In this document: positions 24,681 through 37,547 of the stretch, piece after piece
Layout of the letters: every line of letters starts with the position of its first letter
How positions within the stretch are numbered: the stretch's first letter is position 1
Assembly: GCF_037975245.1 (NCBI RefSeq)
Contig: NC_092564.1
Coordinates: forward strand, 6,254,984 to 6,318,983
From: Apostichopus japonicus
Taxonomy: Eukaryota; Echinodermata; Holothuroidea; Aspidochirotida; Stichopodidae
Length of the DNA stretch: 64,000 bases
Direction of reading: 5' to 3'
Program-made: the position numbers and the translations under genes
The notes under the pieces: model-generated
Databases searched by the model: none
The model's input: the letters and a program-made list of their open reading frames with translations, nothing else
What the model was told of the DNA's origin: nothing

Positions 24681-25944
24681 ACATCTTGGATTAATCATGT
24701 CGGTCGATCTGGCATCTTACAGATTTCTGACGTTTTGAAAAATGGTCAGATTCTTCCGAAAACGGGCATATTTATAGGGATATGTTCACTTATTAAAGGG
24801 GTGTAATGCTTAGAGCTTTCTCTGTATCGCAGAAATGGTTGAAATCTCCCCGCCCGCCCCCTCCCCCAAAACACAGTTTCTGCAGTTTTTACACCATCAT
24901 AGTCATTTGTACTTTGTAAGAAACTTTCTCACTATAGTTTTAAAATTTCATGCAAAGAATAAGACCCTGGGCATCAGGGTAAGTGCAAGTGGTAATAAAA
25001 AAAGGAACAAAACACAAATAAACAATAAAAACCAATTAAACACTGAAATGAAATGAAAAGAAACTCAAACAAGAAATCAGATCCAATATAACAAGCTATC
25101 ACTTCCTGACCTAAACAACTTTTATTGGGAATGGCAAAATGGTTTTACGACTCGTAACAAAAGAAAAATACGATTTCACACGGTTGGATATAAAAAATAT
25201 GATGTTGAAATATACTCGGTTACATTGGTGATGGCCATAAATGTAGTGCTATGTATAGCTTATACAGCAACTTAAAATTTAAAAGGCAAAAACAAAAAGG
25301 TAAATTGCATTCCATAATGCAGCTTTCGGTTTTAAGAATGGAGGATCAGCCGGACTCATAAGTGGTGGAGGGACGTACTAAGCCCGTAGGCTGGTCGGGG
25401 CGGAGGGTGCCCCCCTCCCACCCCTCCATCCTGGCCACAATCCTGTGCACAAAGTTCACAAGTGACAGGATACGAGTATTGTGCCCCTTCTTAAGTTGTT
25501 GGTTCCCCTCCAAATCAGAATTCCTGGTTACGGGCCTTGTCTGACAATGGAAGGTGAGAGGGAGGAGTGAGGGGTTTTTGGGACTCTTCACAATCGAGAT
25601 TAGCAATTGCAGATTTCACCTCAATATCACCCAACTTTGTAGCATTGAACCTATTCTCTATTTCGTCTTGAGTAAGATCCTTCATTAACAGCGTTTCCTA
25701 ATCTATTTTTAATAATCTCTATCTCGTTTCGGGTTGACACTTTTATCGATATTATGCAGCCAATTAAATCCAAGATGTTTTGCTTTCTTTTATAAATTGA
25801 AACAGACAGTTAGTTCAATTAAAATATAGTTCCATGATGATTAAGAATCTTACAATAACAAATTGGGGGGGGGGATGGGTGAAGAGAGATTGCATTCAGT
25901 TGATTGGTCTTTCTTTATAATGAAGAATATATTGACGCAAGTAT
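24681..25944. other. Non-coding stretch with a possible C-rich repeat
   Basis: No gene is recognised. At about 25379-25540 a C-rich segment is bounded by AGCCCGTAGGCTGG and, inverted, GGCCCGTAACCAGG, which could be diverged transposon ends. I found no matching target duplication, so this is weak. Confidence 0.4.
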
Positions 25945-26248
25945 AACAATAATAATAATCAGCAGTTATTTTTACGACACTTAAGCGACCACAAATGTGG
26001 GAGTAGCCCGGAAGGGCTTATGGATTACAATTGTCACGTCGGTGGCTTCCAATTCAACATTTTTAACTCAAATTTGGAATCTTTTCAGTTTAGAAAGTCT
26101 TTTCAGATGGGAAAACCGTAGATTGCTCTTGGAATAAGAAAAACCCCAGGCTTACTATGACCCTACCGGGAATCGGACCCCGAAGTTCCCGATTGCTGAG
26201 CCTCATTGCTTCAAATGCCACCGCCTTTATCCACTCGGCCACAGCACC
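25945..26248 (-). mobile_element. tRNA-derived SINE (Leu/Ser-like head)
   Basis: Read on the minus strand it starts GGTGCTGTGGCCGAGTGG (A box) and has a long variable-arm-like segment and a B box GGGTCCGATTCCCGG. This resembles a class II tRNA (Leu or Ser). The 3' acceptor half does not pair with GGTGCTG, so it is not an intact tRNA gene. A roughly 200-bp body follows, including the hairpin AGCCC-TTCC-GGGCT, and the element ends in an ATT trinucleotide tail at 25948-25960. Confidence 0.75.
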
Positions 26249-29200
26249 GGTGGCGTGACTGAGTTGTTTTTCTTCAGAGGGGTGCGCCCAGTTCACTAGT
26301 GAAAAGGTCAATTACTGACAATTATTTCAGAGCAACAGTTTTATTTTCATGATTAATACAGAAGCAGTAAACATATCTTGAAATATACACTTCTACTATT
26401 CTAAGGGATATGAATATTCAACAGTTTTGGCTTTTCTTTTAATGATTAAAGCCTACTGATTGGTCTGTGTCATATACACAATAAAACCGTTTAACCATAG
26501 AGCATTTCTTGAGTATGTATATTCATGGTAAGAATGTATACACAGGTCATAAAATTGATAACGCTTGTTTACCAATTGTCAGATTAGTTTAGGCTTATAA
26601 CCGAAGCGGTTTCAGTTTTATAGGTTTGACTGAGTACATTTACCTAACACGAAATCTTCAATATAATTGATCAATATCTATCTATTTACAGATGACATCA
26701 CACTTTTAAGGGGAAGCTTCATGGCAAATTCGCAAATGAGAACTCCTGATGCATTTTACAAACCACTGTATTTATAGAAACTTGTTTTGTTTTTGGAATA
26801 ATTTGAAAATTCCGATTTGATTCTTCATTTCATCATAAAACTAATAAGGAAAAGTGTGTGAAACAGTCGGCGATTTCATTGTTTACCTTGGGTATTGTAT
26901 GATGCGCTGACTTCCTGTGGTTGTTGTTGCATGATACAAAGTGGGGGCGCTATAACGTAAAGTTTAGCTCAGAGAATTTGACCTTATGGCAGTTTATCGA
27001 GAGTCAATGTACAGCTTTATGCATAATGTCGTAATTGAGAATTTCTTCAAGTTCAAGTGTCTTATGTTATTTCGTAGCAGAGGGAGGGAAGTGAGAAGGA
27101 GGGTGGGGAGTAAGGGGGGGGGGTTGATATTTCATTAATACCGTTACGACATTCTAACAAACAGATATCCACTGTTATTTGTGTCATGTTTTTGAAGTAA
27201 GTTTGGTTGAGTAAGAAATTGCCGCCTGAGTTATTTCATTTACAACGTCCTTTGCTTAATATATCTCCTGTTAAATCCATTTTGATGGAAAAGTTGACAA
27301 AAGCTTAAGTTAAAGATTTGTTTACTACTGTCGAGAATAATTCAAGGGTTGCCAGTGTTTTTTTTTTGTGACGCAACTGGACAAATTGAGTGTAAAATCG
27401 GATGAAAAACGCCAAATATAAAAAGTACGAATTTACTTTCATTTGGTCACAATTGGCCCTGTGTATGGTGGGTAGGAATTACGAGGGTTCGCAATTCGCT
27501 GCAATTCGGAGTATCGTAGATGAACATTAGAGAGTGAAACGTGTTTTTTTTTTATTTTTTTTTATTTGCCAACCCGTATAGGCCCGAGTCGGACTTAACA
27601 ACGTGACATGCATTGGAATCAATGTTCTTTGGGGAGATTAACACTTTTCGGATATTATTTTCTCTGAAACTGGTAAGGCCATTACGAAAACGCCCCCCCC
27701 CCCCCAAAAAAAAGAAGAAAAAATCAGAACGCCAATGCTGCTTGGCCGAAAGTTTCATTATCATCATTATCATTCATTATCATTATATTGTTCGCTAAAT
27801 CGCTGCAGTGTTGTTTTGTAATCGCCAGGGACCCCCAAATCAGTGCCAACGCCCCCTACTCCCCGTGTACCCTGTAGCGCCCATGAGACTTCCCAACGCC
27901 CCCGGGGAGCGACAGGGACCACTTGAGAACCACTGGTCTAGACCCCTGGTATTCAAAGATTTCAGGGTCGATACGATAACATCTGTTCACATGATATTTC
28001 ATATTATTAATATCATTGACTTCACTTCTGTCGATGAGAAGATGTCACACGTGTTCACAGGTTCAAGTGTTCTAAGATATGGCACTTGGCTCGTTTCCGT
28101 GCAATTCTTTAGTAGTAAACGCCGGTTGTTTTCTTTTAATAGAATCCTGTCTGGTCAGCATGCGGATAGCCATAATTTGTGTACGTAATAGTTTAAACAT
28201 CCGTAACATTGTTTGCTTATGGAAGGAAAGTCTGTCGACCCGCCTCCCCACCTATAGGAAATATTCCAGTTATTAATAAGTAGACGTAATAACATTGCTT
28301 ATAGACATGTTTATAACATGATACGTGGACGACTGCAGTTCAACAACTTGTTGCTTGCCTTTCATTAACCCAAATACACATTAACCTCGAAAATATTAGG
28401 AATAACCACTATTGGTAAATGAATTGAAGTAGAGGGCGTCCTTTTTGTAGATAGGCACAGTTAAACCAATAACTGTAACGAAAAATAATGATATCATAAA
28501 TATGAAATGTTGTTTATGGGCTCACTTGTTAATGCAAACTCTATACATTTTCACTGAACAAGAGAGCCTTCTGATTCGTTTTTAGCCCACCAATTAGATC
28601 ACCTGTTCTTGGTTTTAATAGAAACATTCACTGTTACATTATTGTGTATTTACATCGGTTCGTGCTAAGACAGTTAAAGTTCAACGTGATTAATAATTTT
28701 GATCGTGTAACAATTTTGACCAATCAAGCGTTGGCGCTATTTGTAATTAGGATCTGTGTGAAGTAGGTGTTGACTGTGATACACAGGATATACATTCGCA
28801 AAAATTGAATGTCAGATATTAATTTATTGATGACAATGAAGACTATTGTAGTCGTCATTACATATGATTAATTTGAAAAATGAAATACATGATAAACTAG
28901 ACAGAGGAAGGGACCTATCTTAATGAGAAATTAATATTTGAATACGGTACGTACAGATTTTTGTAATAGCCCATATAGAAATATTTATGTTATAAATGAC
29001 ACACACGAACAATGTACCCAGACCATGATTAGTCATTTCTTTAACTACCAATTAAAATTTATGCAACTCTAAGATCTTGGACAAGTTTTTTTTAAATATC
29101 CCGTGTTTTATACGGATGTAGCATTTCTCTGACCGACATTGTTTGGCCCTTATTATTAACTTGGACAGCGATGCTCTCAACGTTTACCGTTACGCAGCTT

Positions 29201-30639
29201 ATATTGCTTAGCAACGTAAGCTTAATAAACGGATGGGAGGAGGGGGAAGGTTAGGGAGGTGGGAGGGCGGGGGGGGGGGTATGACTAGATAGTCGAAAGG
29301 ACGCTGGTAAATTATATCCAAAACTTATTGTTGCACAGTAGTAGTCGTACTGAAGTTATGTAGTGAGTGGTGGAGCAGGTACGAAGGATATATAACACGC
29401 AAAATGATTTATGAAGTTATAATAATTTATTTGAATTTATACAGGGGATATATTGATTCACCAGACTCACCCACCGTCACTCAATACTTCTTGTGGGACG
29501 CCACTGTACAAGCAATTCGAAATCTGCCTATTATTTGTGAACGATTGTCTAACCTTTATGATGGAAACATAAATACATCTGCTCAGCTTTAAAATAACAG
29601 CACATGAAACATCAGTTCATTGTATACAATACGCGCTGTTTTTAACAGGGAGATTTGAAGGTGAAGTTCCATTTACTAAGTCGTTAATTACAGATGGATA
29701 ATAATCGTTATGGTATGATGTCACACGATTCATTTAAAGGTTACAGGCTGTTGGTACGGTATCTGTTTCATTATAAGCGTTTTCGTCAATGTTGAGCTGT
29801 CAGGGCGAGGGGGCACAGGGGGGGGGGGGGTGATATATCAAAATTGAAGAGCCGATACCCACAGTGCTTTCTTCATTTTTCTCGTTTCTAACTGTTTCAG
29901 CATGACAATCCGCGTTCTAGATGTATCTTTGACACAGTTTGCAGCCATTCCAAAATAGCGCCGCTTATTCAGTATCGTTGGGCGGCGCTCGTCAGATTCG
30001 AGGAAATTTCGCCATCGATTTGTTTACCAACATGTTCCCGGTGTGTTGAGAAAATGGCATTGAACGATCTGCAAAAATATAAATAAAATATAATATATTA
30101 AGGGGGGGGGGATGTATTATCAAAAACTCGGATGATCACATTGGTTAATTAATTAATCAATCACTGCCGCACTGGAAAGCCAAAAACCATTCATGGCAAC
30201 CCAATGTTCCGTACCATCACATGGCTGGGGAAACGGGGTGGGGGAATGGGGTGGGAAACAGTGTGGGGGAACGGGGAGGATGAAGGGGCGGGGAACGGGG
30301 GTGGATGAGGGGTGGGGTTGATTAACCATGAAATAAATACCTTTGAGGTGGTGGTTGCAATTGTCCTTTCCAGACCCTTTTTATTGTTCTGATTGTTTAT
30401 TCACGGGGACAGTATCAAGTGAAATGAAGTAAATGGGTTTGGGTGGGGGGGGGGGGTAGGCGGGTATGATCGGTTGGAGTAGGGATGAGATGGAGGGAAA
30501 GAGATGGACCTACAAGTGCGAAATCAGTGGGGCTGAATTATCGTCTCAATGTGGAATACGATATAATCTTGGGCTAGTAATATATCTATACCTTACGTTA
30601 GCCTTAATTCTCTCCACGCCAGAAGTCGCATAAGGCCAT
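26249..30639. other. Non-coding stretch, no recognisable gene
   Basis: It contains several G/C homopolymer tracts (25865-25873 just outside, 27114-27123, 27691-27704, 29270-29279, 29820-29831, 30447-30456), a GGGG-rich run at 30222-30316 and a possible hAT terminus (27820-27945). No domain is seen in any frame. Confidence 0.6.
27820..27945 (-). mobile_element. Possible hAT-type terminal fragment
   Basis: On the minus strand the segment begins CAGTGGTTCTCAAGTGGTCC, the kind of terminus seen in hAT transposons, followed by G/C-rich sequence. A matching opposite end and a target-site duplication were not found. Confidence 0.4.
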
Positions 30640-30990
30640 ACTTTACATTCCAGCATCCTATACTGGTTCGTTGTTTGGGGTCACTGCGGATCCCATCTGC
30701 CTCTGAGCTTCCCGCAGCCTTTCACCCAACAGATTCATCCCATGATCCGCAACAGTCTCCACGGTTTGTATTGAATCAATTTCAGCGTTATAGGTTTCTG
30801 TAACAATGAGCTTTCTACGGGGTCGGGCTGTTAACCCCACGCCTAACCCCCAACATGGAGGACCAGTGGCTGTACCCTGTGGCTTCTACCCTTCTACCCT
30901 GTGACCAGTCCAGCATGGTTAAACCTGCTGGGATTCCAATCCCAGCTGACATAGCTGCCAGGTTCATTGAAACACACAAGCCTATATCCA
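30640..30990 (-). mobile_element. 5' fragment of a non-LTR retrotransposon (endonuclease start)
   Basis: On the minus strand the sequence ends in a frame reading KQRTSIGCWNVKYG. This matches the beginning of the apurinic-type endonuclease of RTE-like and related LINEs (typical form IGTWNVRTM). Upstream is a leader-like region with an open frame (MGLTARPRRKL..., 30658-30840) in another phase, so a frameshift separates them. A perfect hairpin CTGGGATT-CC-AATCCCAG sits at about 30928-30947. Homology stops soon after the WNV motif, so only the 5' end is present. Confidence 0.55.
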
Positions 30991-31018
30991 CCGCGACAAG
31001 GTATAAGCCCAGGATGAG

Positions 31019-31046
31019 AATATATATATATATATATATATATATA
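31019..31046. repeat. (TA)n microsatellite
   Basis: About 14 TA units next to the LINE fragment. Confidence 0.95.
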
Positions 31047-34000
31047 ACTGGTCTCCATGCTAATGATTGAAACAGCTGTTAATCCATCTGTCTCTGTTAA
31101 TTGTGTCCTTAGCCTGATTTTGTTTCAGCCTCTGAAGAAGGTCCTGCAGGCCCTCTTACAAATATAATGTTTATCTACACATACCTTTTGCAGTAGTTAA
31201 CCAGTTATAAACACATTGGTCCTCCTTGATATTAAATAATTTGAGAATCCGAAGAGAGAGAAACGGATGAGGCGAGGATGGGGATGGGGTGCTAAACATT
31301 TGCGTCATTACCTTACGGTGGAAATTGTTCACGATCCAACCGTTTCAAGTTCGGTTGTGTCGTGCAGTGCAGGGGACTGGAATCTTTAAAATCGACGAGC
31401 GCCACGATTTTTTTTCTGCAGCCGCGCTATTCTTAAAATTTCAACAATTTGAACTTGTGCGGGGAAGACACTATTAATATATGGGGAGAGTGTACCCTTA
31501 TCTTAGTTGCTGAGGAAATGAAATGGGTGAACGAGATGAAAGTCGAATTTGAATTAAGTTGTTAAGCTTTGTACAATGATGAAAGTTCCATGATGTAAAT
31601 AAATGGGAAACCAAAGTCAATAGGGCCCTTCAAACATGGGTTTACCTTGCAATATTTTCATTGTATTTAAAAGTTAAAATAAAATAATACGCTCACTGTG
31701 TTTCGGCGGAAAGTTTTCCTTGAATGCAGAAATAAATTGAAATACGCAATGGGTATTTATCAGGTGTGTAGGGATGCGGGGGGGGGGGGTAGGTAGCAGG
31801 AGGGAGGGGTAGTTTCAGAATATCATCTCTACATAAGCTAATAATCCTCCCCTTCCGGATTTGTCACTTAATTTTAGTAAAAGTAGGCCTACTTACAAAA
31901 TACATTCCTCAAGACCTATCTAATTTGCATGTCCAAACTGAATAGAACATGTGCGCGCGAAACTTATTTTCTAGGTGTGTAACTAAGCTGTTCTGATTCT
32001 CTCAAGAAATAGAGGACCGAATTTAGAGCGAACGCCCCTCCCCCTCCTTACCCCTCGGTAGGTCGATCCTTACCCCAATGCAGGACGATGGACATTCATC
32101 AGGTTTCAATGAGTTTTCCTGTCAATATCCGTCCAGTTAAACCACTTTCGAAAGTTATGGAGTTGGAAGAGCAGTATAGTGGTACATCGCCACCACTATC
32201 ATCGGCGGTTGCTACTGAATACACCTTTCTCGTTGAGTTGTGTTCATTGTCGATATAGTGTTAAATACTAGATTCTCATAGCAAAACATACAGTTCAAAC
32301 TCTAATTGGCTATACTATTTTTCCTTTCAATTTCTTAAGAATGGGAAGGACATTTTGAAATGCTACTATTTGCTACTCCTGTGGGCTTATTTTTTTAATA
32401 TTTTTTTTATAAAACTGGGTATTGAAAACTAAAACTAAAATAGAAATGTAGGCTACCATAATCATTGCTTAATCATTGCTTAACATCTACCGAACGTTCA
32501 TCTCTACTGGAAGATGTCCTACTTTAATCAATTTCATTCAATGTTATCTATATAGCTCCTGAAAAATGTCTGTGTTAGACTTTGTTTCTTTTTTACAACA
32601 AGAATGTGTTGGCAACGAGCTTTAATGGTGCTTAACACCTACCAAATGTATGGAGATATGGAAAGATCACTTATAACAAAATTTATATTAAAAAAAAATG
32701 ATATATAGCAACACCAGCCCCCCCCCCCTTCCCCTCCATTTCTTTCAGCGGCTGTCCCGTTTTATTCTTAGCATTTTCTTTTCTATATTCCATTACAACT
32801 TATTTAGCCCAAACATTTTGACTGTATTCCTTTTGAAAGCAACTCTTTGTTTTACTACTTGTACTAAACTAAAGTTTTTCTTTTGTATAGCCCAGAAATA
32901 TGGTTTATATTTGTTTCGGGATTAGAATATGAATCGATTTATGATTTCATATCGTCATTAAAAGTGAAGAATTATTTCCCATGATTGCTTACCAAACTCG
33001 TTTCTTTACAATCAATTGATTCTATTACTTCCTCAATATGAAATAACTTCCTGCCAATACTATTAGCTTTGGTTGTAATAACTTTGGATATTAACTCGCA
33101 GGTTCTTTATAGAAAGGCTTTTATTTTTGCAGACACCATTTGTAATCAATACTATTTGAGTATGTAACGTAATAAAATATCTGTATGTGTAGGCAAAAAC
33201 AAATATGCTGGTTTTGGTATTTAAATCGTTTGATGTTATTTGAAAAATGATCATGTTTTATTTATCTCTTGGATTTAAGTTATGTTAATCTAACAATATT
33301 AATTACGTTCCTCACAAATAACTCGGTCGTACATTTGAGTATGTGATCTCTTATTTTCATTTATATGAATTTGTAATTAGTTACATATGCTTACCATGCA
33401 CGACTCCCCTCTAGAGTCCCCCCCCCCCCCCCCATACACACACCTTCACACCTGTTCATAAACGCATAAACGCTGTTCATAGACTTGAGCAAATATTTGG
33501 ACCGCAAAAACCCGATATTTCGTTAATTGCAATCAAATCGAACAACAGAGAGGACAGTTTGGCACAAAGTTATGGACGATACGCGATAGAAATTTTATGT
33601 GTAATAGGACACTACAAACTCACGACAGGTATGAAAAATTAGTGACACTGGTAGAAATTACTATATGGTATACAAGATCACGAAATTGAATCTCTTGGAT
33701 TTAAATCGTACAAGCCAGTAGTAAGGACCAGCCAAGATAGTTGTGATTTCATACATCTCCGAACAGCAGATAATTCCACACTTATCGTATAACAAGGTCA
33801 CCTATTCCCCTCCCCCTCCCCCTCCCCCTCCACCCTCCCCCTCCCCATCTCAATGTCTTGTCCCTTAACTTGAGATGTTGGTTGATTTGCGTTTAACCTA
33901 TAGTGTGGATAGCTAAACACATTTAATCCAGAAAGAAGTGGTCCACAGTAGTTCTGCTATCTTATCTGTGATGTCACCGTGGAAGATGTTCTTCAAAATA

Positions 34001-34169
34001 TTTTATTTTCCTATTTACAATACACTTGTTGCAGTTTGATGCAGTTGTAATCATGTTTTTACACAGTCAATTATCTCTGTATAGTTAGACTTTCACCAAA
34101 TGCAACTGTTTTTGTTTTGTTTTGATAAAGACAGCAGGTGGTGTTTTCCGGAAGTAACTATTAAAGGAT
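31047..34169. other. Non-coding stretch, no recognisable gene
   Basis: G/C mononucleotide runs at 31779-31788 and 33420-33434, a CCCCCT-type repeat at 33808-33845, and otherwise AT-rich sequence. Confidence 0.55.
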
Positions 34170-34492
34170 CCACAAGAGATAACTTTAGTAAACTTTACCA
34201 TTATAGGTGGAATATGTCTCGATCTATCCAGGGTTGATTCACAAGTATTAGGATAAGGTAATAGGAGACATCAATATGAGAGTCAAGGGTCAATGTTATG
34301 ATAGACTTTGAATATGAGTCGTTTCTATAACCCACAAGAAATAACATTAGAAACTCTATAATTGGTTGAAATATGTCTCGATATATTCAGGGTTGATTCA
34401 CAAGTATTGGGATGAGGTAATAGGAGACATCAATATGAAAGTCAAGGGTCAATGAAAATGATAGTCTTTGAATATGAGTCGTTTTCTATAAC
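34170..34492. repeat. Direct tandem duplication, about 160-bp unit
   Basis: Copy 1 (34170-34331) and copy 2 (34332-34492) share GGGTTGATTCACAAGTATT, GGTAATAGGAGACATCAATA and TTTGAATATGAGTCGTTT in the same order, with scattered substitutions. Confidence 0.9.
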
Positions 34493-37161
34493 TTATCTAC
34501 TACAAGGCATGCATAGGAAGACTAAGGGATATCTCACTAATTTGTGGATGTCACGTGATGTTGATATATGAAAGGATGAATTGACGAATAACCAGTAAGA
34601 CAACCGATAACCAACGCAAAAGACCGGACATCTAAGAGAATGTTATTTGGCAGTTTTGATGTATATTGTATGGCAAGTAACGCCGAATACCGTATTGATA
34701 CTTTAATATGAGATATCAGTTCAGAACCATATTTCAACAAGAGGACCACAACAGTTAACGTCAACACAAGGAGGGTCATGCCAGTTATCTAGGGGAGGGG
34801 TGTGGGTCGGTTGGGGGGGGGGGGCTTGGCGGATCTTTCTCTTTGGGAAAAGTCATTCCTATACTTTGTCATATCGGAATGGTTCGTATTTGAAAACGAA
34901 ACAACAATTCCACCCTCGTTTTTTTTTTTCTCGGTTAAAACTATCCAGGCATTTTGATCGACTGGCAAACCCCAAGATTTTTTTGCGGTTTAATATTTAA
35001 AACTAACGAAACCGGGGAATTTGGGCCACGTCTAAACGAACCAGCAGGCTTAGAGATTTAATTTATTATTTCTGGAAGGCTAGAGATTTCCATATATCTT
35101 TCAACGGGAGGACGCTTAGGTAATGTATCATAATGGGTAGCCGCGACCTCGACTAGAAACACGTTTGATTAATATATCACACTTTTGGACTGTTGTTTAA
35201 ACGAATAAGACACTCGTCCACCAAAATCATTGGATTTATGGCAAATATGAAATACGCAAAAACAACCCTATATCTGTAAATCACAGACGGTGGGTCGAAC
35301 ACGTCCACACGGCGTTTGAAGACATTGTTTTTTTTTGCACCAGAAAGAAAAGAGAAAGAAAGAAAAAATGGGTTTAGGGGTCGACGCCATGTTACTTTAT
35401 GTAGTCAGTACAAATTCACTTGGGGATTGTCAGGAAAACCTATAGCATATCCAGGACAGGGGTGAAGGGAACATTTATGGCTTCCAAGCACGGTCACGAC
35501 AAACTTTTGACGTCAAACATGGAGGTGTTAAGCGAAAAAGGGCAACGCGCTCGTATCGAAAAAAATCTAGGTCAAAGAATTAGTTTTGTCATAAATTCAC
35601 GCTTTGATATTTTCTGTTTGGCAAAATCGTTCTGAGTGATTTAGTATAATTAGGGACAAGAGGAGGTCTTTGCGGTGTCCAATCATGAGTGGGAAGGTCG
35701 TAATTTTCACACAAGTCGGTCGACTACACGATAACAGAAAAGGTAGTATTTAAAGGCAGGTGTAATATATCTTTCGATGGCTTGTTGAGCGGTGGACACA
35801 TTTCTTGCCCTGATTTCACACGCACACACGCACACACAGACTTACCCAAAGAGGCTGCAAGTTATGTGTCATGCAAGGAATGGCATTTTCATTAACCCAA
35901 ATATTTAGTAAAATTGACGTCTGAAGAAAGAGGCATTACATATAATCAGGAAGGGTACTTTTTAAAAAATAGGAGGAAGGGGCATTAAAAAAGTGTCAGG
36001 AAGAAAGTGAAAATAGCGGTAAGGGATAATACGCAGAACGTAGTTTAAAAACATTTATTTTGAACAGAAAGGCATAATGTTATAAAGAAGGCACTGGGGT
36101 ATGGGGTGCGGCAGGGTTAATGGGAACTACTAATTCAGGGAATACAATTTTCTTCTTTCCTTTAAGCAATATATTGCATTTGATCGTTAATTTCCTTTGT
36201 CAACCTGGAGTAAGGGGATTCGAAAGACGTTTCGATAGGGGGGGGGGGGGGAGGGGTGGGAGGGAAGTGGGACATATGGCTTTGATTTCAGAGAAAAAAC
36301 CATAAAATTACCTCAAACCCTTTCGACAAATTGGATCCCCTCTGCACTTCGTATCACAAATTCAATTTTAACTGCAATTTTTAAAGTGCAATTGTTTATA
36401 CCGCTAGATGTTTCGTCATCGCAGGAACGTTAATAATCAAGTAGAACAGGCCTTATTACAAGTCGCAAGCGATTCTTAATATTTCGTTACTAAGCAACCA
36501 TCACTTGTCCACGAAGCTTCCATCAAGACGGCCATATGAAGTATCCAAGATAAGTTTTAAGATCCGTAAACTTGAAACTTAACATGTCTTAAATATTCCT
36601 CCCAAATATGTAGAATCTCATTTGAGAAAGTTAGCATTGATTTTAATAATTTGAGGTATAGTGGAAATAGTGGAAATAGTTTGAGACATCTGGATGGTTA
36701 TTCATTTATGCGTTGTAATCTGCTGATGCAATACAAGGTAAAAGGCACGGGTGTTGAGAACCCAGAGCCCCCTTTTTTTCTTTTTCTGAAGAAAACATGA
36801 CATAATTCTCTATTGGACATTCCCCGTGCACCTAATTGACTCCGGATCCCGGAGTTGTAGGCCCCTCTCCAGACCTAACGGGAGGGGAAGCGGTGAAAGG
36901 AAAGATACTGTGTCTGGATAGGTTACCTGTGGCCCGATGAAACCTAAAAACGTGACAAAAATGATGAACTTGGGCAACAAGATCAAATGTTTGACACACA
37001 CACAAGATCTTTGAATAAAATATGTGGGACATAAGTTTTTCTGTATTATATTAATCTGCTAATAATTCGCTCATTAAATGTTATTAACTAATTTATTATT
37101 GGTTTTAACCATAGGCATGTACAGGTTAACGAATATAGCATTTTAATGTGTAAATATTGCT
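34493..37161. other. Non-coding stretch, no recognisable gene
   Basis: It contains poly(G) runs near 34813-34824 and 36239-36251 and a small perfect palindrome ACTCCGG-ATC-CCGGAGT near 36839. No domain in any frame. Confidence 0.55.
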
Positions 37162-37169
37162 TGGTTAGC
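37162..37169. repeat. 8-bp target-site duplication, left copy
   Basis: TGGTTAGC, identical to 37540-37547. Confidence 0.9.
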
Positions 37170-37539
37170 CAAGGGCGTAGGAACCGGGGGGCTGGGGGCG
37201 CCAGCCCCCCCAGTGAAAAATGTGGAGGGGCGGAAGTATCATTCCGCCCCCCCCCCCCCGCTTCGCACGTCAGAAAACCCCTTTTTCATTTCCAAATGAG
37301 AAAAAAAATCTCATTTGGAGCACCAAATTGCATCTAAGGCCAGGTGAAAATACAAAATTAAGTTTACAAAATGGAGTCGGTGTTGAAGTGTGCTATATTG
37401 CACCAAATTGCATCTGAGGCTACCTGGAAATGCAAAAAATTCCAAAGGGGAGGGGGACACCCCCTCCCCTTAGACCCCTCCCCCAGGCCGGCCATAAGTC
37501 TTCAGCCCCCCCACTCAAAAGTACCTTCCTACGCCACTG
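37170..37539. mobile_element. hAT-like MITE, 370 bp
   Basis: Perfect 8-bp target duplications (TGGTTAGC) flank ends reading CAAGGGCGTAGGAACC on the left and, inverted, CAGTGGCGTAGGAAGG on the right. The interior is rich in G/C homopolymers at both ends and has an internal near-duplication (CACCAAATTGCATCTAAGGC and CACCAAATTGCATCTGAGGC). There is no transposase frame. The ends resemble those of the element at 23688 (shared GGCGTAG core), so both may belong to one superfamily lineage. Confidence 0.88.
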
Positions 37540-37547
37540 TGGTTAGC
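37540..37547. repeat. 8-bp target-site duplication, right copy
   Basis: TGGTTAGC, identical to 37162-37169. Confidence 0.9.

Noticed and set aside
27868-27877. TACCCTGTAG, the start of the mir-10 mature sequence
   Set aside because: The match ends after ten bases (continues CGCC, not ATCC), there is no hairpin, and it lies in a G/C-rich transposon-like segment.
36839-36855. Small perfect palindrome ACTCCGG-ATC-CCGGAGT
   Set aside because: Isolated, 7-bp arms, no terminator or element context in a eukaryotic sequence.
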